Positions 8,687 to 20,098 of a DNA stretch of 64,000 bases are shown here, piece after piece; positions within the stretch are counted from its first letter, which is position 1, and each line of letters opens with the position of its first letter. The position numbers and the translations under genes were made by a program. The stretch comes from Streptomyces alfalfae (GTDB lineage Bacteria; Actinomycetota; Actinomycetes; Streptomycetales; Streptomycetaceae): assembly GCF_004127445.1 (NCBI RefSeq), contig NZ_QEXM01000015.1, positions 62,001 to 126,000 of the forward strand, in the 5' to 3' direction. The notes beneath the pieces are model-generated. The model made no database searches, had not been told where the DNA came from, and saw nothing but the letters and a program-made list of their open reading frames with translations.

Positions 8687-8771
8687 GAAAGTTCAATGGG
8701 TCCGGTCGGTGCCGGTTCAATGGGCCGGGGCAGGTTCAACAGCAGGTTGACCTTCGAGTGAGGAGATGGCC

Positions 8772-9242
8772 GTGACAGACGGCGTCCGCAAGATCGCTGG
8801 GCTCGACTTCGCGAGCGTCACCCCCGAGGAGTTCGCCCGCCTCGTGAAGAAGCTCTCCGACAAGGAGATCGCCGCGATCGCCCGTGACGGCGCACTGCGC
8901 CCCCGCGTCCTGCGCGAGGTCTTCGGCCGCGTGGAGCGGCAGTTCAGGCCGGACGCGGCCGGCTCGCTCAAGGCGCTGATCCGCTGGCGGATCACGGGCA
9001 GCGGTGACAACGAGGACGCCGTGTACGAGACGGCGATAGCCGACGGCGCCTGCGCCGTTCGCGAGGGGCGCTCGGACGCCGATCCGCGCCTCACGCTCGT
9101 CCTCGCCGACCCCGAGTTCCTGAAGCTGGTCTCCGGGAACGTCGGGCCCGTCAAGCTCTTCATGCTCCGCAAGGTCAAGATCGTGGGGGACGTCGCGCTC
9201 GCCGCCTGCCTCACCCGGTACTTCGACATACCGAAGGCGTAG
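8772..9242 (+). CDS. SCP2 sterol-binding domain protein
   Basis: 156 residues from GTG 8772. I prefer this to the ATG at 8766 because the AGGAG directly abuts that ATG but is 6 bases from the GTG. The N-terminal 45 residues are helical (FASVTPEEFARLVKKLSDKE). The rest matches the SCP2-like fold: IRWRIT strand, YETAIADGACAVREG, DPRLTLVLADPEFLKLVSGN and the C-terminal LFMLRKVKIVGDVALAACL, with the helix lining a lipid tunnel. Such proteins bind acyl chains or sterol-like lipids. Its divergent position next to the acyl-CoA ligase suggests lipid handling. Cytoplasmic; no signal peptide. Confidence 0.9.
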   Translation: MTDGVRKIAGLDFASVTPEEFARLVKKLSDKEIAAIARDGALRPRVLREVFGRVERQFRPDAAGSLKALIRWRITGSGDNEDAVYETAIADGACAVREGRSDADPRLTLVLADPEFLKLVSGNVGPVKLFMLRKVKIVGDVALAACLTRYFDIPKA

Positions 9243-9355
9243 GCGACCGACCGAAGGCGCGGGCGGACTCCCCCGGCCTCCGCTCCCCCGGCCCCGGCCC
9301 CGGCCCCCGGCCCCGTCGACTCAAGCCGCGACTGACCTGCGCCGATGTAGCGTGC

Positions 9356-11173
9356 ATGACGTCTACGTACTCCTCCGGTGTCCGTCCAGCGCGGTTCGCC
9401 GCCGAGCGCCCCGGGGATGCGGGGCGCTCGCGGTGGCGTGGGGTCGCGCGCGTCGGGCTCTGCCTGCTGCCCGCCCTCGTCGTCGCCGTCGCCGGGTTCC
9501 AGCGGCGGTGGATGTCGGACGACGGGCACATCTACGTGCGTACCGTCCGGCAGGTCCTCGCCGGCAACGGGCCCGTCTTCAACGCCGGGGAGCGCGCCGA
9601 GTCGTCCACCGGGACCCTGTGGCAGTGGCTGCTCGTGGTGGCCGGTGCGCCCGGCGCCGACATCGCCGCGTCGGCCGTGTACGGCGGGCTGCTGCTCACC
9701 GCCGCCGGCTTCGCGCTCGCCGGTCTCGCGGCGCTCCGGCTGCACGGCGGGGCCCGCCTGCTGCTGCCCTGCGGGGCGCTGGTGCCGCTCGCGCTGCCGC
9801 CCGTGTGGGACTTCGCCACCTCCGGCCTGGAGACCGGCCTCGCCACCTGCTGGATCGCCGGGGCCTGGCTCGCGCTCGTCGCGCGGCCCCGGTCCCTGGT
9901 GACGTGCGCCGTGCTCGGCCTCGGGCCGCTCGTGCGGCCCGACCTGGCGCTGGTGTCCGCGGTCTTCCTCGCGGGACAGTGGGTGATCGCGCGCCCCTCG
10001 TGGCGGGGCGTGTGCGCGGGCGCGGGGGCCGCGGGGGCGCTCCCCGTCGCGTACGAGGTCTTCCGCATGGGGTACTACGGGCATCTGATGCCGCTGCCCG
10101 GCGTCACCAAGGAGGCGTCCCGGAGCCTGTGGGGACGGGGCCTCGACTACCTCCGGGACTTCGCCGGGCCCTACGTCCTGTGGCTGCCGCTGCTGATCAT
10201 CGTCGCGGCGGCGCTGACCTACCTTCCGGCGCACGGGCGAGGTCCCGCCGTCCGGTTGCCCGTGCGCGGGCGGGGGCCCGCCGTCCGCCTCTCGGCGCGC
10301 GGGCGGGGGGCCATCGCCCGGCTGGCCGCCGCCCGCGCCGGGCAGCTCGTGCCGGTGGCCGCGCCGCTGGCCGCGGGCGCCCTGTGCTGGCTGTACGTCA
10401 TCAAGGTGGGCGGCGACTTCATGCACGGGCGAATGTTCCTGCCGGGGCTGTTCCTGATGCTGCTGCCCGTCTTCCTCGTGCCCCTCACGCGCGCGTGGAC
10501 GATCGCGGCGGCCGGGGTCGCGATCTGGGCCGTGGCCTGCGCGGCGCTCCTGCGGGTGCCCTACGAGGGGCGGATCGGCCCGCAGGGGATCGCGGACGAA
10601 CGCGGCGTGTACGTCCGCCAGAACGCCGCGGCCCATCCCGTGCGCCACGACTTCGCCGGGCAGCCGGGCAACATGGCGTACGCCCGGCTGGTCCGCGAGA
10701 GCGCGCGGCGGGGCGATCTCACCGGCGAGCGCGCGCTGCTCCTCGCCCACACCGCCGTGCCGGCCGCGCGGCCCGGTGTGACGGGCGTCTACAACACCCT
10801 CGGCTTCAGCGGCACCGTCATCCCCCTCTCCGGCGCGGCGCTCGACCCGATCGGGCTCGCCTATCCCCTCGCCGCCCACTCCGAGAGCTTCGACGGCCGC
10901 GTGGGCCACGACAAGCGGCTCCCCGACGAGTGGATCGTCGCCGAGCGCGGCGTGCCCGGCGCGCTGCCCCCGGGGATGGACCCCGCCCGCGTCGACGCCG
11001 CCCGGCGGGCCCTGCGCTGCGGGCCGTTCGCGGAGCTGCGGGCGGCCACGCGGGCGCCGATGACGGCGGGGCGGTTCTGGCGGAATCTGACGGGGGCCGT
11101 GGAGCGCACGTCCTTCCGGTTCTCCAACGATCCGGTGCGCGCGGAACGGCAGGCGTGCGGGCCGCGGGGCTGA
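9356..11173 (+). CDS. AftB-like GT-C family membrane glycosyltransferase
   Basis: 605 residues with about ten predicted membrane helices, the first near residues 33-48. After it comes RRWMSDDGHIYVRTVRQVLA then GNGPVFNAGERAESSTG. This Asp-Asp motif in the first outer loop and the following GNGPVFN..ER.E segment are those of mycobacterial AftB-type (GT89) arabinofuranosyltransferases, which use polyprenyl-phosphate sugar donors on the outer face of the membrane. The C-terminal 200 residues are a soluble outer domain. Streptomyces has no arabinogalactan, so the acceptor is unknown; a cell-wall polymer or exported glycan is a reasonable guess. A Gly/Arg-rich triplicated loop lies at residues 293-323. 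No Shine-Dalgarno sequence is evident before the ATG. Confidence 0.78.
   Translation: MTSTYSSGVRPARFAAERPGDAGRSRWRGVARVGLCLLPALVVAVAGFQRRWMSDDGHIYVRTVRQVLAGNGPVFNAGERAESSTGTLWQWLLVVAGAPGADIAASAVYGGLLLTAAGFALAGLAALRLHGGARLLLPCGALVPLALPPVWDFATSGLETGLATCWIAGAWLALVARPRSLVTCAVLGLGPLVRPDLALVSAVFLAGQWVIARPSWRGVCAGAGAAGALPVAYEVFRMGYYGHLMPLPGVTKEASRSLWGRGLDYLRDFAGPYVLWLPLLIIVAAALTYLPAHGRGPAVRLPVRGRGPAVRLSARGRGAIARLAAARAGQLVPVAAPLAAGALCWLYVIKVGGDFMHGRMFLPGLFLMLLPVFLVPLTRAWTIAAAGVAIWAVACAALLRVPYEGRIGPQGIADERGVYVRQNAAAHPVRHDFAGQPGNMAYARLVRESARRGDLTGERALLLAHTAVPAARPGVTGVYNTLGFSGTVIPLSGAALDPIGLAYPLAAHSESFDGRVGHDKRLPDEWIVAERGVPGALPPGMDPARVDAARRALRCGPFAELRAATRAPMTAGRFWRNLTGAVERTSFRFSNDPVRAERQACGPRG
10232..10324 (+). 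repeat. Triplicated RGRGPAVRL coding repeat inside the GT-C gene
   Basis: Three in-frame copies of a 30-33 base unit encode HGRGPAVRLPV, RGRGPAVRLSA and RGRGAIARLAA, in a loop between membrane helices. The DNA copies share GCGGGCGGGGGCCC-like cores, so slippage or recent duplication is likely. The strongly basic loop should be cytoplasmic. Confidence 0.7.
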
Positions 11174-11280
11174 CCGAAGGCCACCCGGCCGCGGAGACAC
11201 CCCTGCCGAGGGAGTGCTCCGCAGGCGTTCCGCATGGCTTGCACGGGTCTTGTGCTGTGCGCGATTGCGTCTGATGCTGA

Positions 11281-14538
<3,258 letters not shown>

Positions 14539-14550
14539 GAGGGGCAGCCG

Positions 14551-14600
14551 GGCCCCGCAAGGGGCGCGGGGAACTGCGCGCCCGGCCACGAAGGACCGGC
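14551..14600. repeat. Streptomyces interspersed intergenic repeat (GCCCCGCAAGGGGC type)
   Basis: The hairpin GCCCC-GCAA-GGGGC (14552-14565) is followed by GCGGGGAACTGCGCG, a sequence I recall as very common downstream of genes throughout Streptomyces chromosomes. It begins about 12 bases after the beta-galactosidase stop. It may act as a terminator or mRNA-end structure; no T-run follows it. Confidence 0.75.
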
Positions 14601-14673
14601 GGGCGGAGGCGGGCAGAGGCGGACGGGGACGGACGGCGGAGGACGGAGGCGGGCGGAGGTTGACCGGATGCGG

Positions 14674-16257
14674 TCACCCGGCTCCGCCGGTGAGCCGGAC
14701 AGCCCGGTCCACGGCGTCGGCCAGACCCCGCACCTGCTCGCCCCCGCCCGGCAACGCGTCCGCGCGCCGCGCCAGCTCGGCCAGCGACGGCGCCCCCGGC
14801 AGCGGGGCGGCGCCCCCGGCCGAGCTGTGCGCACCGCCCCCGCGAGCCCGCAGCGCGTCCGCGAAGTACGCGGCGACGGCGGCCGTTCGAAGGCCGCCGT
14901 CCGCCCGCCACAGCGTCCCCTCCAGGTCGGCCGCCCTGACCCGCCCGGACGCCTCGCGCGGGGCCCGGCTCTCCGGATCGAGCCAGCGCACGCGCGCCGT
15001 GGCGAGATGCCCCTCGGCCCCCGGCTTCGCGCGGACCGCGTACAGCGCGGTCACCGTGTGGCCGGGGCCGATCTCGCCGCCGTCCACGGAGTCGTCGCGG
15101 AAGTCCTCGTCGGCGACCGCGCGGTTCTCGTAGCCGATGAGGCGGAACCGCTCCACGGTCTCCGGGTCGAAGGCGACCTGCGCCTTCGCGTCCCTGGCCC
15201 GCAGCTCGACATGGGCGGGCAGCTGCTCGCAGAAGACCTCGCGGGCCTCCTCCGGGTCCGACACGTACGTGGTGTGGCCGTCGCCCTTGTCGGCGAGCCG
15301 CTCCATCAGGGCGTCGCCGTACTCGCTGCCGACCCCGACCCCGAAGAGGGTGATGCCGTGCTCGCGGCGGGCGTCGGAGATGCGGTCGAGGATGCCGTCG
15401 GCGCTGGTCTCGCCCGTGTTGGCGAGGGCGTCGGAGAGCAGCACGACGCGGTTGGTCGCGCCGCGCTCCTTGCCCGCCACGGCGGTGGCGTAGCCGGTGG
15501 TGATGCCCGCTTCGAGGTTGGTGGACTGCGTGGGCTCAAGGCCGCTGATCGCCGTGTGGACGCGGCTCCGGCCGGCCCCGGTGTCGCCGAGGCGGGTCAT
15601 CGGCAGGACCGTCTCGGCGGTGTCGCTGAAGGTGACGAGGGCGACGGAGTCGTCGGGGCGCAGCCGGTCGGTCATGATGCCGAGCGACTCCTTGACGAGG
15701 TCGAGGCGGCCGGGCTCCGCCATGGACCCGGAGACGTCGATGACGAAGGTCAGGGCGGCGGGCGGTCGTGCGGACTCCCCGTCATCGCCCCTGGTGGTGA
15801 GGCCGACGCGCAGCAGGGACCAGCCGTCGTCCCCGGCGCGGGCGCCGTCCACGCTGACCGAGAAGCCGTCGCCGTCGGGCCGGGGGTAGTCCTGGCGGAA
15901 GCTGTTGACGAACTCCTCGGGGCGGACCGTCGCCGGGTCGGGCAGGCGTCCCTCGGCGAGGGTGCGGCGCGCGTAGCCGTACGAGGCGGTGTCGACGTCG
16001 AGGGCGAAGGTGGAGAGGTGGTCGGGCGCGGCCGGGGGGTCGTCCCGGCCGCCGGGGGTGGCCGCGTCGCCCTTGCCGCCTTCGGGCGAGTCGGGGGCCG
16101 GGGCGGGGAGGGGTGCGGCGCCGTCGGCCCGCTGCCTGCCCTTCCCGTCGGCCGCGCGGTCGATCCCGGCGGAGCCGCCGCTGTTGCAGCCGGTCAGCAG
16201 GAGCCCGCCCGCCAGCGCCACGGCGAGCAGCCCGTGCCGTGTCTTCCGGTTCCGCAT
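14674..16257 (-). CDS. VWFA-domain lipoprotein
   Basis: 527 residues from ATG 16257, which has GAGGGG just upstream; the longer frame to 16392 adds non-signal sequence. Lipobox LLTGC gives an acylated cysteine near residue 24, followed by a Pro/Gly/Asp-rich spacer. A von Willebrand N-terminal domain (LSTFALDVDTASYGYARR, VRPEEFVNSF) precedes a VWFA domain with a MIDAS site, FVIDVSGSM (DxSxS). The conserved Thr lies near STNLEAG and the second Asp in LLSDALANTGE. The C-terminal part matches the DUF3520-type tail seen in bacterial VWFA lipoproteins (YAVRAKPG, VRWLDPES). It should sit on the outer face of the membrane and bind a metal-dependent ligand. Partner unknown; it is the only gene of its unit. 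Confidence 0.88.
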   Translation of the reverse strand: MRNRKTRHGLLAVALAGGLLLTGCNSGGSAGIDRAADGKGRQRADGAAPLPAPAPDSPEGGKGDAATPGGRDDPPAAPDHLSTFALDVDTASYGYARRTLAEGRLPDPATVRPEEFVNSFRQDYPRPDGDGFSVSVDGARAGDDGWSLLRVGLTTRGDDGESARPPAALTFVIDVSGSMAEPGRLDLVKESLGIMTDRLRPDDSVALVTFSDTAETVLPMTRLGDTGAGRSRVHTAISGLEPTQSTNLEAGITTGYATAVAGKERGATNRVVLLSDALANTGETSADGILDRISDARREHGITLFGVGVGSEYGDALMERLADKGDGHTTYVSDPEEAREVFCEQLPAHVELRARDAKAQVAFDPETVERFRLIGYENRAVADEDFRDDSVDGGEIGPGHTVTALYAVRAKPGAEGHLATARVRWLDPESRAPREASGRVRAADLEGTLWRADGGLRTAAVAAYFADALRARGGGAHSSAGGAAPLPGAPSLAELARRADALPGGGEQVRGLADAVDRAVRLTGGAG

Positions 16258-16395
16258 CTGTCCCCCTCGCGTCGTCGGTCTTCCTGACTGTGACGCGGAA
16301 GGCCCTTCGGACGATCGGCACGGGAGATTGCGGATGGGTCTCGATGCGGCCACGGCCGGCCCGGCGGGGGGCTCACGCCGCCGCCACGCCACCCG

Positions 16396-17265
16396 CTACG
16401 ACACCACGTCCTTCCGCGCGAACCCCCGGAAGGCCAGCGCGAACAGCACCAGCGCGTACGTCACCGACACCGCCGAGCCCTGGATCATGCCGCCCCACTC
16501 GGGCGTCGGCTGGAAGGCGTCGGCCCAGGCGAACTGCCAGTGGGCGGGGAGGAAGTCCCGCCAGTGGCCGAGAGCCGTGACGGCGTCGAGGACGTTGCCG
16601 ACGATGGTCAGGCCGACCGCGCCGCCGACCGCGCCCAACGGCGCGTCGGTCCGCGTGGACAGCCAGAACGCGAGCCCCGCGGTGACCAGTTGGGAGACGA
16701 AGATGAACGCGACGGCCACCAGCAGGCGCCGCACCGCCGTGCCCGCGGGCAGCGCGCCGCCGGTCGGTATCTCCAGCGGCCCCCAGCCGTACGCCGCCGT
16801 GCCGATCGCCAGCGCGACCAGCGGCAGCAGGATCATCGCGGCGGCGCTGAGGCCGAGCGCGACGGCGAGCTTGGACCACAGCAGCCGGGACCGCGGCACG
16901 GGCGCCGCGAGGAGATAGCGCAGGGACGACCAGCTCGCCTCGGAGGCGACCGTGTCCCCGCAGAACAGCGCCACGGGGATCACGAGGAGGAAGCCCGCCG
17001 AGACGAACAGCGCGGTCGCCGTGAAGTTCGCGCCGGACGACGTGGCGGTGTCCATCAGCGTCACCCGTCCGCTGCGGGACTCGGGCGAGCCGCCCGCGAC
17101 GGCGAAGGCGATGACGAGCACCACGGGCAGGAGCGCCATGACGGCGCCCATGACGAGGGTGCGGCGCCGCTTGAGCTGGCGGACCGCCTCGACCCGCAGG
17201 GGCAGGGTGCGGCCCGCGCGGTAGCCGGGGGCCGTGGCGCGCTCCGGGGGTGCGGTGGCGGTCAT
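16396..17265 (-). CDS. ABC-2 type transporter permease
   Basis: 289 residues with six predicted membrane helices: LVMGAVMALLPVVLVIAFAV near 40, a second near 85-105 (ALFVSAGFLLVIPVALFCGD), and four more. The pattern, with a short amphipathic LPLRVEAVRQLKRRRT lead-in and ASWSSLRYLLAAPVPRSRLLWSKL, is that of ABC-2 permeases. The ATG at 17265 overlaps the stop of the upstream fused ATPase gene by 4 bases (ATGA, 17262-17265), so translation is coupled. It should be the membrane part of the transporter whose ATPase is the C-terminal domain of that fusion. Substrate unknown. Confidence 0.9.
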   Translation of the reverse strand: MTATAPPERATAPGYRAGRTLPLRVEAVRQLKRRRTLVMGAVMALLPVVLVIAFAVAGGSPESRSGRVTLMDTATSSGANFTATALFVSAGFLLVIPVALFCGDTVASEASWSSLRYLLAAPVPRSRLLWSKLAVALGLSAAAMILLPLVALAIGTAAYGWGPLEIPTGGALPAGTAVRRLLVAVAFIFVSQLVTAGLAFWLSTRTDAPLGAVGGAVGLTIVGNVLDAVTALGHWRDFLPAHWQFAWADAFQPTPEWGGMIQGSAVSVTYALVLFALAFRGFARKDVVS

Positions 17266-19949
17266 GCGGCGCCTCCTCCGATCAGGGTCAGGAACGCGTC
17301 TTCCAGGCGGCGGTGCGGGCCCATGGACTCCACGGGCACCTCCAGGCGCACCAGTTCGGGCAGGAGCCGCGCGGCGGCGCCCGCCTCGGTGCCGTCGAGC
17401 CGCACGAGCAGGCCGTCGTCCGCGCGGACCGCCGAGGCGACGCCGGGCAGGGCGGCGACCTTCTCGACGAGCGGGTCGGAGACGTCCTGCGCGAGGCCGA
17501 CCAGGAGCGTGTCCCCCGAGCCGACGATCTCGGTGACGGGTCCGGCCTGGACGAGGCGGCCGCGGTCCATGACGACGAGGTGCGTGCAGGACTGCTCGAC
17601 CTCGGCGAGGAGGTGGCTGGAGACGATGACGGTGCGCCCGCCGCGCGCGTACCGGATCATGACCTCGCGCATCTCGCGGATCTGCGGCGGGTCGAGGCCG
17701 TTGGTCGGCTCGTCGAGGATCAGCAGGTCGGGCAGGCCGAGCATGGCCTGGGCGATGGCCAGGCGCTGCCGCATGCCCTGGGAGTACGTCCGCACGGCGC
17801 GGGCCAGCGCGGTGCCGAGCCCGGCGATCTCGAGGGCCTCGTCCAGGTGGGCGTCCTCGGCGGGGCGCCCGGTGGCCTTCCAGTACAGCTCCAGGTTCTC
17901 CCGGCCCGAGAGGTGCGGCAGGAAGCCGGCGCCCTCGACGAAGGCGCCGACCCGGGAGAGGACCGGCGCGCCCGGCCTGATCGCCTGCCCGAAGACGCGG
18001 ATCTCGCCCGCGTCGGGCCGGATCAGGCCCATGAGCATGCGCAGGGTCGTCGTCTTGCCCGCGCCGTTCGGTCCGAGGAGGCCGAGGACCTGGCCCTTCT
18101 CGACGCGGAAGGAGACGTCCCGCACGGCGTACCGGTCGCTGGACTTCGCGTACCGCTTGCTCAGGTCCGTGATCTGCAGCGGCACCTCGGCGAGGTCCGG
18201 GTCGGGTGCGGGCGCCGTCGTGCGGCGCCGCCCGGTGACCAGGAGGGCGAGGGTGAGCACGGCTCCGGCGACGGGCAGCCACCACACCCAGGCGGGCATC
18301 GGCGCGGCGGCGGTCCGCACGCCGGCCGCCGTCGGCGCCTCCAGGTCGCCCTTGAGCGAGACGGTGTACTCGGCGGGCTCGGCGGGCGAGGCGTATCCGA
18401 GGTCGGTGGAGGCGAGCACGAGGCGCAGGCGGTGGCCCTTGCGCGCCTCGTGGTCGACGGCGGGCAGCCGCAGCGTGACGTCCTTGCCGGCCCTGGCGCC
18501 CTCGACCCGTATCGGCGCGACCAGTTGGGAGGGCAGGACGCGCTGCTTGCCGCCGGGTCCGACGTCGTAGACCTTCGCGAAGAGCACGGCGTCCTCGCTG
18601 GAGGACTTCACGTGCACGCGCGCGGTCGGGGCCCCGGTGATCCGGAGGTCTTCCCGCAGCGGCTCCGAGTCGAACTTCGCGTACTGCCCGGGGACGTCGA
18701 GGGAGACGCCGACGCCGAGCGAGGACATCTGGCTGAGGTTGCCCGCGCCGAGGCCCGGCAGGCCGGAGATGGCGGGCGGGTTGGCGCCCGCGGGGTTGTC
18801 GAAGGTCTGCTCGCGGCCGCCGAGCGGCACGGCGCGCGGGTCGCTCTCCAGGCCCGGGTAGCGGTCGGAGCTCGCGCCGCGCTGCTTCGCCGCCCCGTCG
18901 GTGGAGTCCATGCCCCCGGTGCGGGTGACGCGGAACGCGGGGCCGGTGTCGGCGCCCTCGTCGTCCTTCAGATAGCGGTCGAACCACGAGGTGACGCGCT
19001 GCTCGACGCGCCCGCGCTCGCGGTCGCCCCCGTCGTGGCCGCCCGCGATCCAGTCCACCTTCACGGGCGCGTGGTTGGCGCGGATCGCGTGGGCGATGGC
19101 GTCGCCCTGGCCGAGCGGGAAGAGGGAGTCGGTCTGCCCCTGGGCGAGCAGCGTCGGCACCTTGATGCGGTCGCCGACGGCGGCCGGGCTGCGCTCGGTG
19201 AGCAGCTTCCGCGCCGCGTCGTCCGGCTTCCCGGCGACCGCGACCCGTTCGTACATGTCGCACAGCCGCTTCTCGAAGCGGTCGCAGCCGCCCCCGGCGT
19301 TGATGAACGTGCCCGCCCAGAGCTTCTTGAAGACGCCGCCGGGGAAGAGGGCGTCCGCGAGGTTCCAGTACGTGATCTGGGGGGCGATCGCGTCCACCCG
19401 CTCGTCGTGCCCGGCCGCGAGCAGCGACACCGCTCCTCCGTACGAGGAACCGGTGACGCCCACGCGCGGGTCGCCGTCCCCGTCGAGCCGCACCTCGGGC
19501 CGCTTCGCCAGCCAGTCGATCATCTTCGAGACGTCGGCGACCTCACCCCGGGGGTCGTTCAGGCCGATCTTGCCGGTGGACCTGCCGAAGCCGCGGGCCG
19601 ACCAGGTCAGGACCGCGTACCCCTCCTGGGCCAGCTTCTCCGCCTGCTCCCGCACGTCGTTCTTGCTGCCGCCGAAGCCGTGGCCGATGAGGACCGCGGG
19701 GCGCTTGTGCCCGGGGTCGCCCGCCGTGAAGTACGAGGTGTCGATCCGCGCGCCGTCGGCGTCGAGCGTGCCGTCGGTCCTGTGCACCGCCGGTCCCTCG
19801 TCCGAGGCGACGGCCGTCCAGGTGCCGGCGCCCGCGAGCAGCACGACGCCGGCCGCGGCGGCTGCCAGCCGGCGCGGCCGGCCCCTGGTGCGCCCGGGCC
19901 CGCTCGCGGGCCCCGTCCCTCGTCCGGGCCAGGGCAGTCGTAGATCCAT
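17262..19949 (-). CDS. Fusion of an exported CocE-like alpha/beta hydrolase with an ABC transporter ATPase
   Basis: 895 residues from ATG 19949; sequence upstream of this in the frame lacks domain features. Order: basic N-terminus and membrane anchor (RRLAAAAAGVVLLAGAGTWT, residues 25-48); CocE/X-Pro dipeptidyl-peptidase-like alpha/beta hydrolase with LIGHGFGGSK and nucleophile elbow GSSYGGA, then a galactose-binding-like C-terminal domain (about 370-540); second membrane helix (AWVWWLPVAGAVLTLALLV, about 550); and a complete ABC ATPase with Walker A GPNGAGKTT, signature YSQGMRQRLA, Walker B LLILDEPTN and His switch VSSHLL. The two helices place the hydrolase outside and the ATPase inside. 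It overlaps the permease gene by 4 bases. It may cleave a peptide or ester linked to the transported compound; the substrate is unknown. Confidence 0.9.
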   Translation of the reverse strand: MDLRLPWPGRGTGPASGPGRTRGRPRRLAAAAAGVVLLAGAGTWTAVASDEGPAVHRTDGTLDADGARIDTSYFTAGDPGHKRPAVLIGHGFGGSKNDVREQAEKLAQEGYAVLTWSARGFGRSTGKIGLNDPRGEVADVSKMIDWLAKRPEVRLDGDGDPRVGVTGSSYGGAVSLLAAGHDERVDAIAPQITYWNLADALFPGGVFKKLWAGTFINAGGGCDRFEKRLCDMYERVAVAGKPDDAARKLLTERSPAAVGDRIKVPTLLAQGQTDSLFPLGQGDAIAHAIRANHAPVKVDWIAGGHDGGDRERGRVEQRVTSWFDRYLKDDEGADTGPAFRVTRTGGMDSTDGAAKQRGASSDRYPGLESDPRAVPLGGREQTFDNPAGANPPAISGLPGLGAGNLSQMSSLGVGVSLDVPGQYAKFDSEPLREDLRITGAPTARVHVKSSSEDAVLFAKVYDVGPGGKQRVLPSQLVAPIRVEGARAGKDVTLRLPAVDHEARKGHRLRLVLASTDLGYASPAEPAEYTVSLKGDLEAPTAAGVRTAAAPMPAWVWWLPVAGAVLTLALLVTGRRRTTAPAPDPDLAEVPLQITDLSKRYAKSSDRYAVRDVSFRVEKGQVLGLLGPNGAGKTTTLRMLMGLIRPDAGEIRVFGQAIRPGAPVLSRVGAFVEGAGFLPHLSGRENLELYWKATGRPAEDAHLDEALEIAGLGTALARAVRTYSQGMRQRLAIAQAMLGLPDLLILDEPTNGLDPPQIREMREVMIRYARGGRTVIVSSHLLAEVEQSCTHLVVMDRGRLVQAGPVTEIVGSGDTLLVGLAQDVSDPLVEKVAALPGVASAVRADDGLLVRLDGTEAGAAARLLPELVRLEVPVESMGPHRRLEDAFLTLIGGGAA

Positions 19950-20098
19950 GACGTCAACCGTACGGGCGAGCACCGACGACCGGGGCAGCCGCCGGACTGA
20001 ACTGCGTGACCTCCCGGGGGAGTAGGCTTCGCGCCCGGCGTACCGCCGCCGCGGTACGCGTGGCCGCGGGGTGTCAGGGGTGAATAGAGTCTGCACCC

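Noticed and set aside
17266..19263. Rightward and leftward frames joined to the permease frame, giving a 955-residue protein
   Set aside because: The part upstream of 17265 is an off-frame reading of the fusion gene, rich in Arg/Ala/Gly. The real permease starts at ATG 17265.
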